NCBI GenBank assembly: GCA_007695115.1
Contig: REEK01000138.1
Coordinates: 1-46,515, forward strand
From: Sphaerobacteraceae bacterium
GTDB lineage: Bacteria; Chloroflexota; Chloroflexia; Thermomicrobiales; Thermomicrobiaceae
Length of the DNA: 46,515 nucleotides
Direction of reading: 5' to 3'
The notes under the pieces were generated by a model. It searched no databases. It saw only the letters and a list, made by a program, of their open reading frames with translations, and had not been told where the DNA came from. The position numbers were made by a program, and so were the translations under genes. This document shows, one piece after another, positions 1 to 7,352 of the stretch (within the stretch, counting starts at the first letter, position 1; each line of letters opens with the position of its first letter).

Positions 1-310
1 GGGCCCTCCTAAAAAACCCCCCGCCCGTATTCCAGTCGCCCTGCGCCCCGCACAACAATCAACCCCCCCCGGGGGCCCAGAATTCGCTGGCCCGCCTTTG
101 TGTGTGCTGGTGAACAGACGTCTGTATGAATCCCGAGTAGTTTTGATTGGCTGCCGCCGGCAGGCGGTCGACCCGTTCGGCTCCGTTCAGTGCAGGCTCC
201 ACTGATTGATCGATGAGGCTGTCAGAGCGTCTGCAGATGAGTCCAGTACCAGGTTAGACCGTGACAACGTTGCTTCAGTCAATACCAGAGCTTTTCGAGA
301 TGCATGAAGA
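1..310. other. Gene-free 5' edge of the window
   Basis: I see no credible gene here. The first 80 or so bases are odd: runs of C and G, a run of six A, and little codon structure. This resembles a low-quality contig end more than functional DNA. Further in there is a perfect 12-bp palindrome, ACAGACGTCTGT, at 114-125, and a GC-rich inverted repeat, CTGCCG-C-CGGCAG, near 152-164. Neither can be assigned a role. The long plus-strand reading frame that begins near 261 runs antisense through recA and is treated as its shadow. Confidence 0.5.
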
Positions 311-334
311 AACCCCGGCCAATCGGCCGGGGTT
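311..334 (-). terminator. Intrinsic terminator of recA
   Basis: A perfect 10-bp stem (AACCCCGGCC / GGCCGGGGTT) with the 4-base loop AATC lies about 50 bases past the recA stop codon. Read on the minus strand the stem is followed by TTTCTTC, a moderately U-rich tail. Position and orientation fit a Rho-independent terminator that ends the recA transcript. Confidence 0.8.
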
Positions 335-380
335 CGGTCTACGGGGATTCATCGTGCCGCCCGTGAGAGGCTCGGGAGCG

Positions 381-1445
381 TCAGTCGCTGGTTTCCGCTG
401 CAGCCTCATCAACAGCGTCTTTGCTGGAGTCAGAGCTGGCGTATTCAAGATTGTTGTTCAGCTCTGGGGAGAGCTGCTTGATGCGCTTCTGAATGTCCAG
501 CATGATGTCCTGGTTCGCCTTGAGGAATTCCTTGGCGTTCTCACGACCCTGTCCGAGCCGCTCTTCCTCGAGGTAGTACCAGGCTCCGCTCTTGCGGACG
601 ACCCCCAGATCGACGCCAACGTCCAGTATGCTGCCAACTGCAGAGATTCCCTCGTTGTACATGATGTCGAACTCGGCCTGCCGGAATGGAGGTGCGACTT
701 TGTTCTTGACCACTTTGACGCGGGCACGCATCCCGATGGTGTCCTGCCCGGACTTGATCGCTTCGATCCGGCGGATATCGAGCCGAACCGAGGAGTAGAA
801 CTTCAGTGCCTGACCGCCGGTAGTGGTTTCCGGGTTGCCGAACATCACCCCGATCTTCATCCGGAGCTGGTTGATGAACACCACCGAGGTCTTCGAGCGG
901 CTGATTGCTCCGGTCAGCTTACGCAGTGCCTGACTCATCAGGCGGGCTTGCAGACCGACATGGGCATCGCCCATATCACCGTCGATCTCGGCCCGTGGCA
1001 CCAGTGCGGCGACCGAGTCGACCACCACAACGTCAACGCCGCCACTGCGGACGAGCGTTTCGGCAATCTCCAGCGCCTGTTCGCCCGTGTCCGGCTGAGA
1101 GATCAGGAGATCCTGCAGGTTGATGCCACACCGTTCGGCATACAGAGGATCAAACGCGTGCTCAGCGTCGACCAGCGCAGCAATTCCCCCGAGCTTCTGA
1201 GCCTCGGCGATGATGTGCTGTGCCAGCGTTGTTTTCCCGCTGGATTCCGGACCGTAAATTTCTGTGATCCGGCCGCGTGGAATTCCGCCGACACCAAGGG
1301 CTAGATCGAGTGCGACCGAACCGGTCGGAATCGAGTCGATATGGACCTGCCCGGCCCCGTCGCCCATTCGCATGATCGAACCTTTGCCGAACTGCCGTTC
1401 GATCTGGGCCATCGCTGTATCAATTGCTTTGGATCGGTCATCCAT
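381..1445 (-). CDS. recA: Recombinase RecA
   Basis: RecA forms ATP-dependent filaments on single-stranded DNA, drives homologous pairing and strand exchange, and triggers LexA self-cleavage. The 354-residue protein has the family's usual length. It shows the Walker A sequence GPESSGKTT at about residues 65-73, the conserved [17 protein letters not shown] segment that includes DNA-binding loop L1, and an acidic C-terminal tail rich in D, E and S. No intein is present. I chose the ATG at 1445 because a GAGG ribosome site lies 9 bases upstream; an in-frame GTG at 1460 overlaps that site and is less likely. Regulation is by its own promoter with an SOS-like palindrome, and the gene ends at a strong terminator. 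No recX follows it. Confidence 0.98.
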   Translation of the reverse strand: MDDRSKAIDTAMAQIERQFGKGSIMRMGDGAGQVHIDSIPTGSVALDLALGVGGIPRGRITEIYGPESSGKTTLAQHIIAEAQKLGGIAALVDAEHAFDPLYAERCGINLQDLLISQPDTGEQALEIAETLVRSGGVDVVVVDSVAALVPRAEIDGDMGDAHVGLQARLMSQALRKLTGAISRSKTSVVFINQLRMKIGVMFGNPETTTGGQALKFYSSVRLDIRRIEAIKSGQDTIGMRARVKVVKNKVAPPFRQAEFDIMYNEGISAVGSILDVGVDLGVVRKSGAWYYLEEERLGQGRENAKEFLKANQDIMLDIQKRIKQLSPELNNNLEYASSDSSKDAVDEAAAETSD

Positions 1446-1497
1446 GTGGATCGGCCTCACTCCCTGACGTTGTGTGTGACTGTGTTCAGCTACTCAA

Positions 1498-1515
1498 GTA
1501 GAAAATATGTTCTAC
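1498..1515 (-). promoter_or_regulatory. SOS-box-like operator of recA
   Basis: GTAGAAAATATGTTCTAC is an 18-bp element with perfect 6-bp outer arms. Its core, GAAAATATGTTC (1501-1512), matches the Gram-positive LexA pattern GAAC-N4-GTTC with one mismatch. It sits at the expected transcription start of recA, just downstream of the -10, where a repressor would block initiation. LexA binding is inferred; lexA itself is not in the window. Confidence 0.65.
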
Positions 1516-1521
1516 TTTTAT

Positions 1522-1550
1522 ATTCTATCGGGAGTACTCGTTCTGCGCAA
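1522..1550 (-). promoter_or_regulatory. recA promoter
   Basis: On the minus strand, TTGCGC (1545-1550) and TAGAAT (1522-1527) are separated by exactly 17 bp, a good housekeeping sigma promoter. Transcription would start near 1515, inside the palindromic operator. The leader would be about 70 bases long. Confidence 0.7.
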
Positions 1551-1593
1551 CAGTAGTGCGGGTTTGATCGGGTTGTTGGCGCAGTCGTGGATG

Positions 1594-1941
1594 CTACTCG
1601 ACCTGATGAGCGTAGATCCGTTCGAACCGCCCGACATTGAGGACGAAGATGATTGCTCCGCCGACTTCGACTTCGAGATTCTCGGCCAGGTACATGAGAC
1701 CAGGCTCGAGCGCTGGCGAATACGGGACTGCGACCTGTGTTCGTCGATGACAGACCGAACCGATAATCCGGAATACATCTGGAACCTGATCATCTGCCAC
1801 ACCAATCAGCAGACTCGTGTTTCCGGTCCGAAGCAGACTTCCCGTGGTGCTGACCTGCGTCACCCGGAAGTTTTCGGCAATTAGCGCCGAGAGAAGATTC
1901 TCGGCGTCTTCGTCCTGAATGACCGCGATGATCAGTTTCAT
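1594..1941 (-). CDS. darA: PII-like cyclic-di-AMP receptor (DarA/PstA/YaaQ family), copy 1
   Basis: A 115-residue protein of the PII-like c-di-AMP receptor family (formerly DUF970), which forms trimers that bind cyclic di-AMP between subunits. The family start MKLIIAVIQDEDAENL is present, as are the RTGNTSLLIGV loop containing the conserved asparagine and the C-terminal core EVEVGGAIIFVLNV. These proteins have no known catalytic activity and are thought to relay the nucleotide signal to partner proteins. It is a paralogue of the protein encoded at 30933-31265. Unlike that copy it stands alone between recA and the ECF operon, with its own promoter. No strong ribosome site precedes the ATG, so translation may be modest. 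The partner and the physiological role are unknown. Confidence 0.9.
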   Translation of the reverse strand: MKLIIAVIQDEDAENLLSALIAENFRVTQVSTTGSLLRTGNTSLLIGVADDQVPDVFRIIGSVCHRRTQVAVPYSPALEPGLMYLAENLEVEVGGAIIFVLNVGRFERIYAHQVE

Positions 1942-2019
1942 GGGAGTCCGTTCGGTGTTTCCGCTTGCGGATAGGTGTTTCGCCCGTGGTTGCAGAGCGG
2001 AGAGCTGATAATGTGAATG

Positions 2020-2048
2020 AGTATAGTTGAGTCAACCATTGTGCGCAA
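2020..2048 (-). promoter_or_regulatory. Promoter of c-di-AMP receptor gene copy 1
   Basis: On the minus strand, TTGCGC (2043-2048) and TATACT (2020-2025) are spaced by 17 bp. The -35 region shares the 10-mer CTGTTGCGCA with the recA promoter. The start site would be near 2013, giving a leader of about 70 bases. It also separates this gene from the ECF operon that ends at 2055. Confidence 0.65.
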
Positions 2049-2054
2049 CAGCGG

Positions 2055-3710
2055 TCAGACGCGCGCCTTAAGCACGGAATTCGGTGACATTACTGGATGC
2101 CGATTCGTTGAGGTAGTTGATTCCTGCGCAGCGGCTTCCACCTGATCGCATGTCAGGAACGATGATCCGAAGACCCGCGCGACGTCTGTCTGAAGCACGG
2201 GATCATGGCCAATGATGTCGGAGACAGTCCCCTTCGAGGAAATCCGCCCATTATCGAGCCGGATGACGTGGTCGGCCGTGGTGCAAACGAGGTCCATGTC
2301 ATGAGTCGCGATGAAGATCGCTATTCCAGTGCGTTTCAGTCGGTCCAGCATCGTGTAGAGAGATTGCCGGGCCGTCGCATCCATCCCGCGGGTCGGTTCG
2401 TCGAGTAGCAACACGCTCGGTTCGGCAGCCACCGCGATGGCGATCGCCAGACGTTGACGTTCGCCCCCGCTGATGTCCCACGAGAAACGTTCAGCGAGCT
2501 CGGTAAGACTGAATGCTTCGAGTACTTCGGTTGTCGTCCGACCAGTGGTTGCCTGCTCTAGTGCAATGTCGATCTCTTCCCGAACTGTCTCTCCGATAAA
2601 CAGCGAAGCAGGGTACTGGGGCACATATCCGATCGATCGCTGCCGGAGTGTGCCGGACAGTTCGTGAACGGGAGCTCCCTCGTACCGTACGATGCCGCGA
2701 TCCGGGCGCTGAAGACCGGCAAGCAGGCGGAGAATGGTCGTCTTTCCAGCGCCGTTCGGGCCGACAATTGCCTGGATCGTTCCCGAGGGAACGGTCAGGT
2801 CGATGTCTGCGATAGTATGCCGGTCGCTCTGTTGAACGGTGGCCCCGTGAGCCTCCAGCCTGACGATTCCCGCCACGCTGACATCTCGAATTGCCGGAGT
2901 GATGGTTGGGCCATTGCGCTGGACCATTGACCGGGCATCGTCGATCGTTGCCGGGATCTCCGGCCAATTGACGATTTGCGCCAGCCTGGCAAGCGCTGGC
3001 TTGTGTTGCAGTGTGTAGACGGCCGCCGGGCGCGATTGCAATCCGAAGCTGGACTCCCCGGTCGCCAGTTCGAGAACGTGCGTGCAGTGAGGCAGCAATT
3101 GATCGATACGGTGTTCCGCGACGATGACTGCAACTCGATCGCTGCGCCTCAGTTCGTCGAGCGTTTCCAGCAGATCCCGTGCTGCCCATGGATCGAGCTG
3201 AGACAGCGGCTCATCCAGCACGAGGAGTCGTGAGCCCATGGCCAATGTGGCGGCGATCACCACGCGTTGCCGCTCGCCACCGGACAGCGTTGAGATATCA
3301 CGTTTACCGAGATGGACGATCTTCAGTGTCCGCAGTGCGTTGGTGACTCGCTGCTCGATTTCTCGCTGGCTCAGTCCGAGGTTTTCCGGCCCGAAGGCGA
3401 TCTCATCGACCACCGTGTCGAAAACGGTCTGGGCTTCTGGCTCCTGCGAAACGAACCCGACGATCTGGCTTAGTTCTGCCGTATCTACCCGGCGGGTGTC
3501 TTGCCCATCAACACTGACCGATCCACCGAGCTTGCCACCATGAAAGTGCGGAACAAGCCCGTTGAGCGCGCGCAGCAATGTCGATTTACCGGAACCTGAT
3601 GGACCGACGACGCCGACGAACATTCCGGGTTCGACCGTCATCGAGATGTTGCGAAGTGCCGGATGACTGGCTGCATGATGCTGGAATGACAGGTTCTGGA
3701 TACTAAGCAT
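2055..3710 (-). CDS. ecfA: ECF transporter double ATPase (fused EcfA-EcfA')
   Basis: This is the cytoplasmic energy unit of an energy-coupling-factor vitamin transporter. The 551 residues carry two complete ABC ATPase domains in tandem. The first has Walker A GPSGSGKST (about 36-44), signature LSGGERQ (about 142) and Walker B LVLDEPLSQLD. The second has GPNGAGKTT (about 316), ISGGERQ (about 412) and DEPTRGMD (about 435). Fusing the two EcfA subunits into one chain is known in this family (YkoD/CbiO-like). It is the last gene of the riboswitch-controlled operon, and its ATG overlaps the end of ecfT by 8 bases. The riboswitch suggests cobalamin or a precursor as substrate; nothing in the ATPase itself shows specificity. 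Confidence 0.93.
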   Translation of the reverse strand: MLSIQNLSFQHHAASHPALRNISMTVEPGMFVGVVGPSGSGKSTLLRALNGLVPHFHGGKLGGSVSVDGQDTRRVDTAELSQIVGFVSQEPEAQTVFDTVVDEIAFGPENLGLSQREIEQRVTNALRTLKIVHLGKRDISTLSGGERQRVVIAATLAMGSRLLVLDEPLSQLDPWAARDLLETLDELRRSDRVAVIVAEHRIDQLLPHCTHVLELATGESSFGLQSRPAAVYTLQHKPALARLAQIVNWPEIPATIDDARSMVQRNGPTITPAIRDVSVAGIVRLEAHGATVQQSDRHTIADIDLTVPSGTIQAIVGPNGAGKTTILRLLAGLQRPDRGIVRYEGAPVHELSGTLRQRSIGYVPQYPASLFIGETVREEIDIALEQATTGRTTTEVLEAFSLTELAERFSWDISGGERQRLAIAIAVAAEPSVLLLDEPTRGMDATARQSLYTMLDRLKRTGIAIFIATHDMDLVCTTADHVIRLDNGRISSKGTVSDIIGHDPVLQTDVARVFGSSFLTCDQVEAAAQESTTSTNRHPVMSPNSVLKARV

Positions 3711-4740
3711 GGGCCGGCTCCGGATGACTCATGCGGAGCCAGGAGCGGGCTGGAATCGCTGCGAGGACGCAGGCGACGATCATCTCAATGCCCAGTACAG
3801 GGAACTCCATCACGGGATACGTCGAGTAGGTCAGGGTTGGGCTTCCCAGCGCGAGTTCGAGGCTGGTCAGGCCAATCATTAGCGCTGCCGCAGCCAGGAG
3901 TGGGATGTCGTTGCGATTGAGCGAAGACCGCCGATATCGGGCCACTGGCTTGAGCCGAAATACTCGAGCGGCAACGGCGAAGAGCCCGATTGCGGCGACG
4001 ATCGCCACCAATCCGATACCCGGGAACCCGATCCCGACCATCACAACGCCACCAGTCAAGATCATCAGGCTGGTGAGACTGACCCAGGCCGGGATTCGCA
4101 ATCCGGTCTGTCGGTTCCCGAAGCCACGACTCTCCATCGTCTCGGCCAGTCCGAAGGCTCGCTCCAGTCCGAGGTTCATCACCGGAATGATCAGACGACG
4201 AACATCCTGCGGGGAGCGTAGCTGTAGCCCACGGGCTCGATGGGCTTCCCGAACCTGGGCTATCGCGGCGATCGTTTGAGGGAACATGCTCAGCGCTGCG
4301 GTTCCGGCAATTGCGATCGTGCCCAGTGATTGCGGAATTAGCCGAACCAGCGCACTGCGATCCACTGCGGTGCTCAGTGTTGCTGCGATCATCAGCAAGC
4401 AGAGTAAGGCAAGTCCAGAGATGAGCCCGTAGACCGCTGCATTGAGGGTGAGCGGACCGCCGACGATTGGCCACGAGTCCGGGAGTCTGGCGAACTGAAT
4501 GTCACCAATGTGCACTGTCAGGACGTTGAAGAGGACACTGATGAACGCGATGACGACGCCGATTCGCAACACCGTGCTCCATGCCATTGCGATCGCAGAA
4601 CGCTGCTCGAGCGTCAGGTAGACGGTGGTGGTCGAGATCAGTACCAGTCCGAGATACACGGGGTTCCGCGTCGTCAAAACGATGAAGGCAACGGCGATTA
4701 CCCACAACAGCCAGGCTGGCGCTGAATATCGCTGGCTCAT
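3703..4740 (-). CDS. ecfT: ECF transporter transmembrane subunit EcfT (CbiQ family)
   Basis: EcfT is the membrane scaffold that couples ATP hydrolysis by EcfA to movement of a substrate-binding S component. The 345-residue protein has several hydrophobic helices at the N-terminus (WLLWVIAVAFIVLTT and following). It shows the two Ala/Ser-Arg-Gly signatures of coupling helices: HRARGLQLR, and ESRGFGNRQ further on. The ATG at 4740 overlaps the TGA of the upstream gene (ATGA), a typical translational-coupling junction; the frame stays open upstream but that extension is not needed. It is longer than the minimal EcfT (about 265 residues), with extra hydrophobic C-terminal segments (LLAAAALMIGLTSLELALG, IEMIVACVLAAIPARSW). 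Whether these replace a missing S component is discussed in the findings. Confidence 0.9.
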   Translation of the reverse strand: MSQRYSAPAWLLWVIAVAFIVLTTRNPVYLGLVLISTTTVYLTLEQRSAIAMAWSTVLRIGVVIAFISVLFNVLTVHIGDIQFARLPDSWPIVGGPLTLNAAVYGLISGLALLCLLMIAATLSTAVDRSALVRLIPQSLGTIAIAGTAALSMFPQTIAAIAQVREAHRARGLQLRSPQDVRRLIIPVMNLGLERAFGLAETMESRGFGNRQTGLRIPAWVSLTSLMILTGGVVMVGIGFPGIGLVAIVAAIGLFAVAARVFRLKPVARYRRSSLNRNDIPLLAAAALMIGLTSLELALGSPTLTYSTYPVMEFPVLGIEMIVACVLAAIPARSWLRMSHPEPAHA

Positions 4741-5459
4741 GGTGCGACTCGTGTCCCGTAGCGGCGCTTCCCGACAAATCCGAGGACTCCCGTCCCGATC
4801 GCAAGAATAGAGATGAACTGGAGACACTGCAGACCGGATCCAGAAGATTCCTGATCATCTGCAGACGCATCATCATCCAGATCGTCGGCTACTACGGTCG
4901 CGTCAGGGGAGAGGATGATCTCGGTAGGCACAGGGGTGGGTTCTTCGGCTCCGTCGACTGAGGCTGGAGCCGTGAAATCTTCGAAGCTGACCTCGGGAAG
5001 CTCCGGGTCACCGGCAGTCCAGGCCCAGGCCAGAATCTGCCCCGGTTCCATTTCGTGCTGGCTGGCGCCCTGGTGCTGAGGAACCCACTGCTGACCATCC
5101 CACTTGAAGAACTGCCAGTAGTAGGCTGGACTCGAGAACGACTCACAGAAGCAGTCCGAACCAGGGCATCCGGTGTCGTCGATCGAGCAGATCGCCTCAC
5201 CAAGACCACCAAACGGTGCGATCTCCAGGTCGTAGTCGCTTTCAAGCAGCAGTTCCATCGCGGTGATTGTCTCGGACGGGTCGAGTTCGAAGAGCACGAA
5301 ATCGGTGGTGTCGTCCCCGAACGAGATAACCATTCCGGCGTGGGTGTCTTCGCTGGCGGACCGGGCGGTGCCTGCCTCGTCCAGCATCGGCCAGCCGGCG
5401 ATGAGAATCGCGGCCAGAGCGATGGCTGTGAACGGAAGCAGGAACCGCATCCGGTGCAA
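4737..5459 (-). CDS. Membrane-anchored transcobalamin beta-domain-like (DUF4430-type) protein
   Basis: A 240-residue exported protein. It has an N-terminal signal (FLLPFTAIALAAILIAGW), then a beta-rich domain at roughly 40-155. A Pro/Asp-rich stalk follows (160-205), then a C-terminal transmembrane anchor (LQFISILAIGTGVLGFVG) with a basic tail. The middle domain resembles DUF4430, the family related to the C-terminal beta domain of intrinsic factor and transcobalamin. Visible features are the AICSIDDTGC segment with four nearby cysteines and the YYWQFFKWDGQQW ... GASQHEMEPGQILAWAW stretch. A TTG start at 5459 is favoured because GAGGAG at the end of the upstream gene lies 6 bases before it; an ATG at 5450 is the alternative. 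It lies 3 bases from its upstream neighbour and overlaps ecfT. Role inferred: holding the ligand at the outer membrane face for the ECF module. Confidence 0.75.
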   Translation of the reverse strand: MHRMRFLLPFTAIALAAILIAGWPMLDEAGTARSASEDTHAGMVISFGDDTTDFVLFELDPSETITAMELLLESDYDLEIAPFGGLGEAICSIDDTGCPGSDCFCESFSSPAYYWQFFKWDGQQWVPQHQGASQHEMEPGQILAWAWTAGDPELPEVSFEDFTAPASVDGAEEPTPVPTEIILSPDATVVADDLDDDASADDQESSGSGLQCLQFISILAIGTGVLGFVGKRRYGTRVAP

Positions 5460-5462
5460 TGG

Positions 5463-6959
5463 TTACTCCTCGCCGTGTTCCAGAACTTCTGCGCCGATGC
5501 GGCCCAGAAGCACGTCGTATCGTTCCGGCCATTCATCCGGGTGATACTCGAACCGGGCGTATTCGAACATCTGAACAGCCATCCCGTCGGAACCGAACTG
5601 GTCGGTGATCGGCATGCCCAGAATGTCTTCGCCACCGAACTCGTTCCAGTAGGTCAGGAACGCGCCACAGACGGCGTAATCGGCACCATCTGGCTGCTCA
5701 CACGGTCCGACCGGATCGAGGATCTCGGTCTGAGGCAAGATGTCGATGGCGTCATATCCAATCGCTTCGTGCCAGACCTGTTCGCCGTCATAGACGAATT
5801 TCGCTCGCTCGAAGTGCTGAACAACGACGTCGTTGCCATCAGCATCACTGCCGTCGAATTCGCCGGTGAGCGGGTAGCCGAATATTGCCAGTCCGCCGTT
5901 GGCCCACCAGTAGTCACCGAATCCGTGACAGATTGACTCTCCGGTGACCTCGAAGTTGTCGCAGGTGTCGTTGTCGACAACGTCTTCGCTGGCTTCGTCG
6001 TCGGCTTCGGTTTCGACCTGATCGACCGCTTCCTCATCGCCGGCAACGACCGGCAGCGGGATGTTGAGCATTGCCGGGAGCCCCTGCGCCGTGGAAAGCG
6101 CATTGTCGTCCGGCATGTCTTCCCGGTATCCGAGGGCTCCAGACTCGTTCTGAAAACCACTCAGGGCTTCGTGAGCTGCAACGATACGGTCGTCGTCTTC
6201 ATCAACACCGACCGCGATCATCGCCTGAATCGAGAGTGCGGTTGAGTTGGAGTCGCCCAATGGCGGATCCTCGGCATCAATCGCGTAGACGAATGAACCG
6301 TCATCGAGCTGTGCAGATTCGAGATAGGCAGTTGCGGTATCGATCACACCAGAGTTCTCGATTTCGGCCTGAATCAGCGCCTGGATCACCATAGCGGTAG
6401 TGTTGGTGTCGCCCATACCGGGGTCGGTGTCTCCGGTGAATGCCCAGCTACCATCCTCGATCTGGGATTCCAGCAGGAAATCGATTGCTGGCTCCGGAAT
6501 CGTTTCCCCGGCGCTGGCCAGCGCCAGAATGGCGGTCGCGTGGATGAAGATCTGCTCGTCATAGACTGAGTCTTCGATTTCCCGGTCGACGATCATATCG
6601 ACGATGTCACTACCGTCAACGCCAGCTGCCGAGTAAGCGAGAAGTAGCTTGGCCGCTCCGCCCTGAGTGGCGCTGTACTCTTCCGCTACGTCATTGAGGT
6701 AGTCAAGTGCGGCTTCGATCTCGTCGTCAGCGTCTCCTGCGGCCACCATAGCAACGATTGCATCTGTGGTGGCTCCGGGATCACCTTCGCCGTCGAAACC
6801 AGGGAATGAACCATCATCGAGTTGCTGGCTGATGAGCCAGTCTCGGGCATCAAGCGCTTCTGAGTTGAGTTCATTTGCGCTGGCTGCCGGGATCGCGATC
6901 AGTGCGGCCATCAGCAACATGATCACGACGAATGTCGAACGAACCGTAAATCGTCTCAC
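5463..6959 (-). CDS. Secreted alpha/alpha-barrel (prenyltransferase/transcobalamin-like) protein with two C-terminal FERAR-type repeats
   Basis: A 498-residue exported protein. Residues 1-26 form a signal peptide ending ASA-NE. Residues about 27-300 hold helical repeats with the recurring motif Q-x-x-D-G-S-F/W (QQLDDGSFPG, SQIEDGSWAF, AQLDDGSFVY). This is the signature of the prenyltransferase/terpene-cyclase toroid, which is also the fold of the alpha domain of intrinsic factor and transcobalamin. An acidic linker follows. Two copies of a Chloroflexota-type extracellular repeat end the protein (YWWANGGLAIFGYPLT ... HFERAKFVY, then YWNEFGGEDILGMPIT ... FEYARFEYHP). The GTG start at 6959 has AGGAGA upstream and gives a clean signal peptide. 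The open frame continues upstream through the riboswitch, which cannot be coding. It is the first gene after the riboswitch and terminator. Cobalamin binding is inferred from that control and the fold, not seen in residues. Confidence 0.78.
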   Translation of the reverse strand: MRRFTVRSTFVVIMLLMAALIAIPAASANELNSEALDARDWLISQQLDDGSFPGFDGEGDPGATTDAIVAMVAAGDADDEIEAALDYLNDVAEEYSATQGGAAKLLLAYSAAGVDGSDIVDMIVDREIEDSVYDEQIFIHATAILALASAGETIPEPAIDFLLESQIEDGSWAFTGDTDPGMGDTNTTAMVIQALIQAEIENSGVIDTATAYLESAQLDDGSFVYAIDAEDPPLGDSNSTALSIQAMIAVGVDEDDDRIVAAHEALSGFQNESGALGYREDMPDDNALSTAQGLPAMLNIPLPVVAGDEEAVDQVETEADDEASEDVVDNDTCDNFEVTGESICHGFGDYWWANGGLAIFGYPLTGEFDGSDADGNDVVVQHFERAKFVYDGEQVWHEAIGYDAIDILPQTEILDPVGPCEQPDGADYAVCGAFLTYWNEFGGEDILGMPITDQFGSDGMAVQMFEYARFEYHPDEWPERYDVLLGRIGAEVLEHGEE

Positions 6960-7003
6960 AGTGAACCTTCTCTCCTGCGCAGTAACAGCGTCCTTAAACA
7001 GAC

Positions 7004-7027
7004 AAAAACTCGCGCAATACGCGAGCT
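7004..7027 (-). terminator. Riboswitch expression-platform terminator
   Basis: Read on the minus strand, CTCGCG-TATTG-CGCGAG is followed by TTTTTGTC. The stem can extend with AAAG pairing to the U run. It lies about 75 bases past the end of the riboswitch aptamer and about 45 bases before the start codon of the first operon gene. It is placed so that ligand binding could stop transcription before the operon. Confidence 0.8.
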
Positions 7028-7102
7028 TTCTACGGGTACGTTCACTGTGGGCATAAATGTGCCAACGGTGTCCCCCTTCGTGCGCGCGAAGTTGTATCGG
7101 AC

Positions 7103-7231
7103 GTGATAGCGCAGGTATTCTGGCTTCGTCGGTCATCAAACGCCCGACGTTACAGTTGCGGCACAGCCCCGGATTCTCACCGGTGTTCCCCTGTCGAGTT
7201 CCTCGCACAGGCGTGCGAGCGTAGCTATCAC
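7103..7231 (-). ncRNA. Cobalamin (B12) riboswitch
   Basis: On the minus strand the closing helix P1 is GTGATAGC (7224-7231) pairing with GCTATCAC (7103-7110). Inside it are the conserved core CCGGTGAGAATCCGG, then GGCTGTGCCGCAACTGT (together 7152-7183), and the B12-box-like AGCCAGAATACCTGC (7111-7125; consensus AGCCAGGAGACCTGCC). Order and spacing match the cobalamin riboswitch class. It precedes an intrinsic terminator and the four-gene ECF operon, so the operon should be switched off when adenosyl- or methylcobalamin is plentiful. The exact cobalamin form recognised cannot be read from the sequence. Confidence 0.92.
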
Positions 7232-7260
7232 TTCGACAGTCAACTATTGATTTGTCCTGT

Positions 7261-7274
7261 GGTGCAATTGCACC
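7261..7274. promoter_or_regulatory. Perfect 14-bp palindrome in the divergent control region
   Basis: GGTGCAATTGCACC is a perfect dyad. It contains the TTGCAC -35 element of the plus-strand promoter and lies 30 bases upstream of the riboswitch on the other strand. It could be an operator for a dimeric regulator acting on one or both directions. No regulator is encoded nearby. Confidence 0.4.
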
Positions 7275-7296
7275 TGCACACAGTTTCCCAGATACT
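7268..7296 (+). promoter_or_regulatory. Putative promoter of the nucleosidase gene
   Basis: TTGCAC (7268-7273) and GATACT (7291-7296) are separated by 17 bp. The -10 matches the consensus at four of six positions. The start would be near 7303, about 50 bases before the GTG start codon. Confidence 0.45.
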
Positions 7297-7352
7297 GGGG
7301 AGCAGGTCAACCGACTGACGTCGTTCGGACGTATCGATGAGAGGCCAGAATC

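Larger units (their letters stand above)
6960..7352. other. Control region between the ECF operon and the nucleosidase gene
   Basis: This stretch of about 390 bases has no gene. On the minus strand it holds a cobalamin riboswitch (7103-7231) and its terminator (7004-7027), followed by the ribosome site of the alpha-barrel gene. On the plus strand it holds a promoter (7268-7296) for the nucleosidase gene. A perfect palindrome (7261-7274) lies between the two transcription directions. I did not find a convincing -10/-35 pair for the riboswitch transcript itself. Confidence 0.7.

Noticed and set aside
261-1304. Long plus-strand open frame antisense to recA
   Set aside because: It lies almost wholly opposite a full-length recA, has no family-like sequence, and such antisense frames are common in GC-rich genes.
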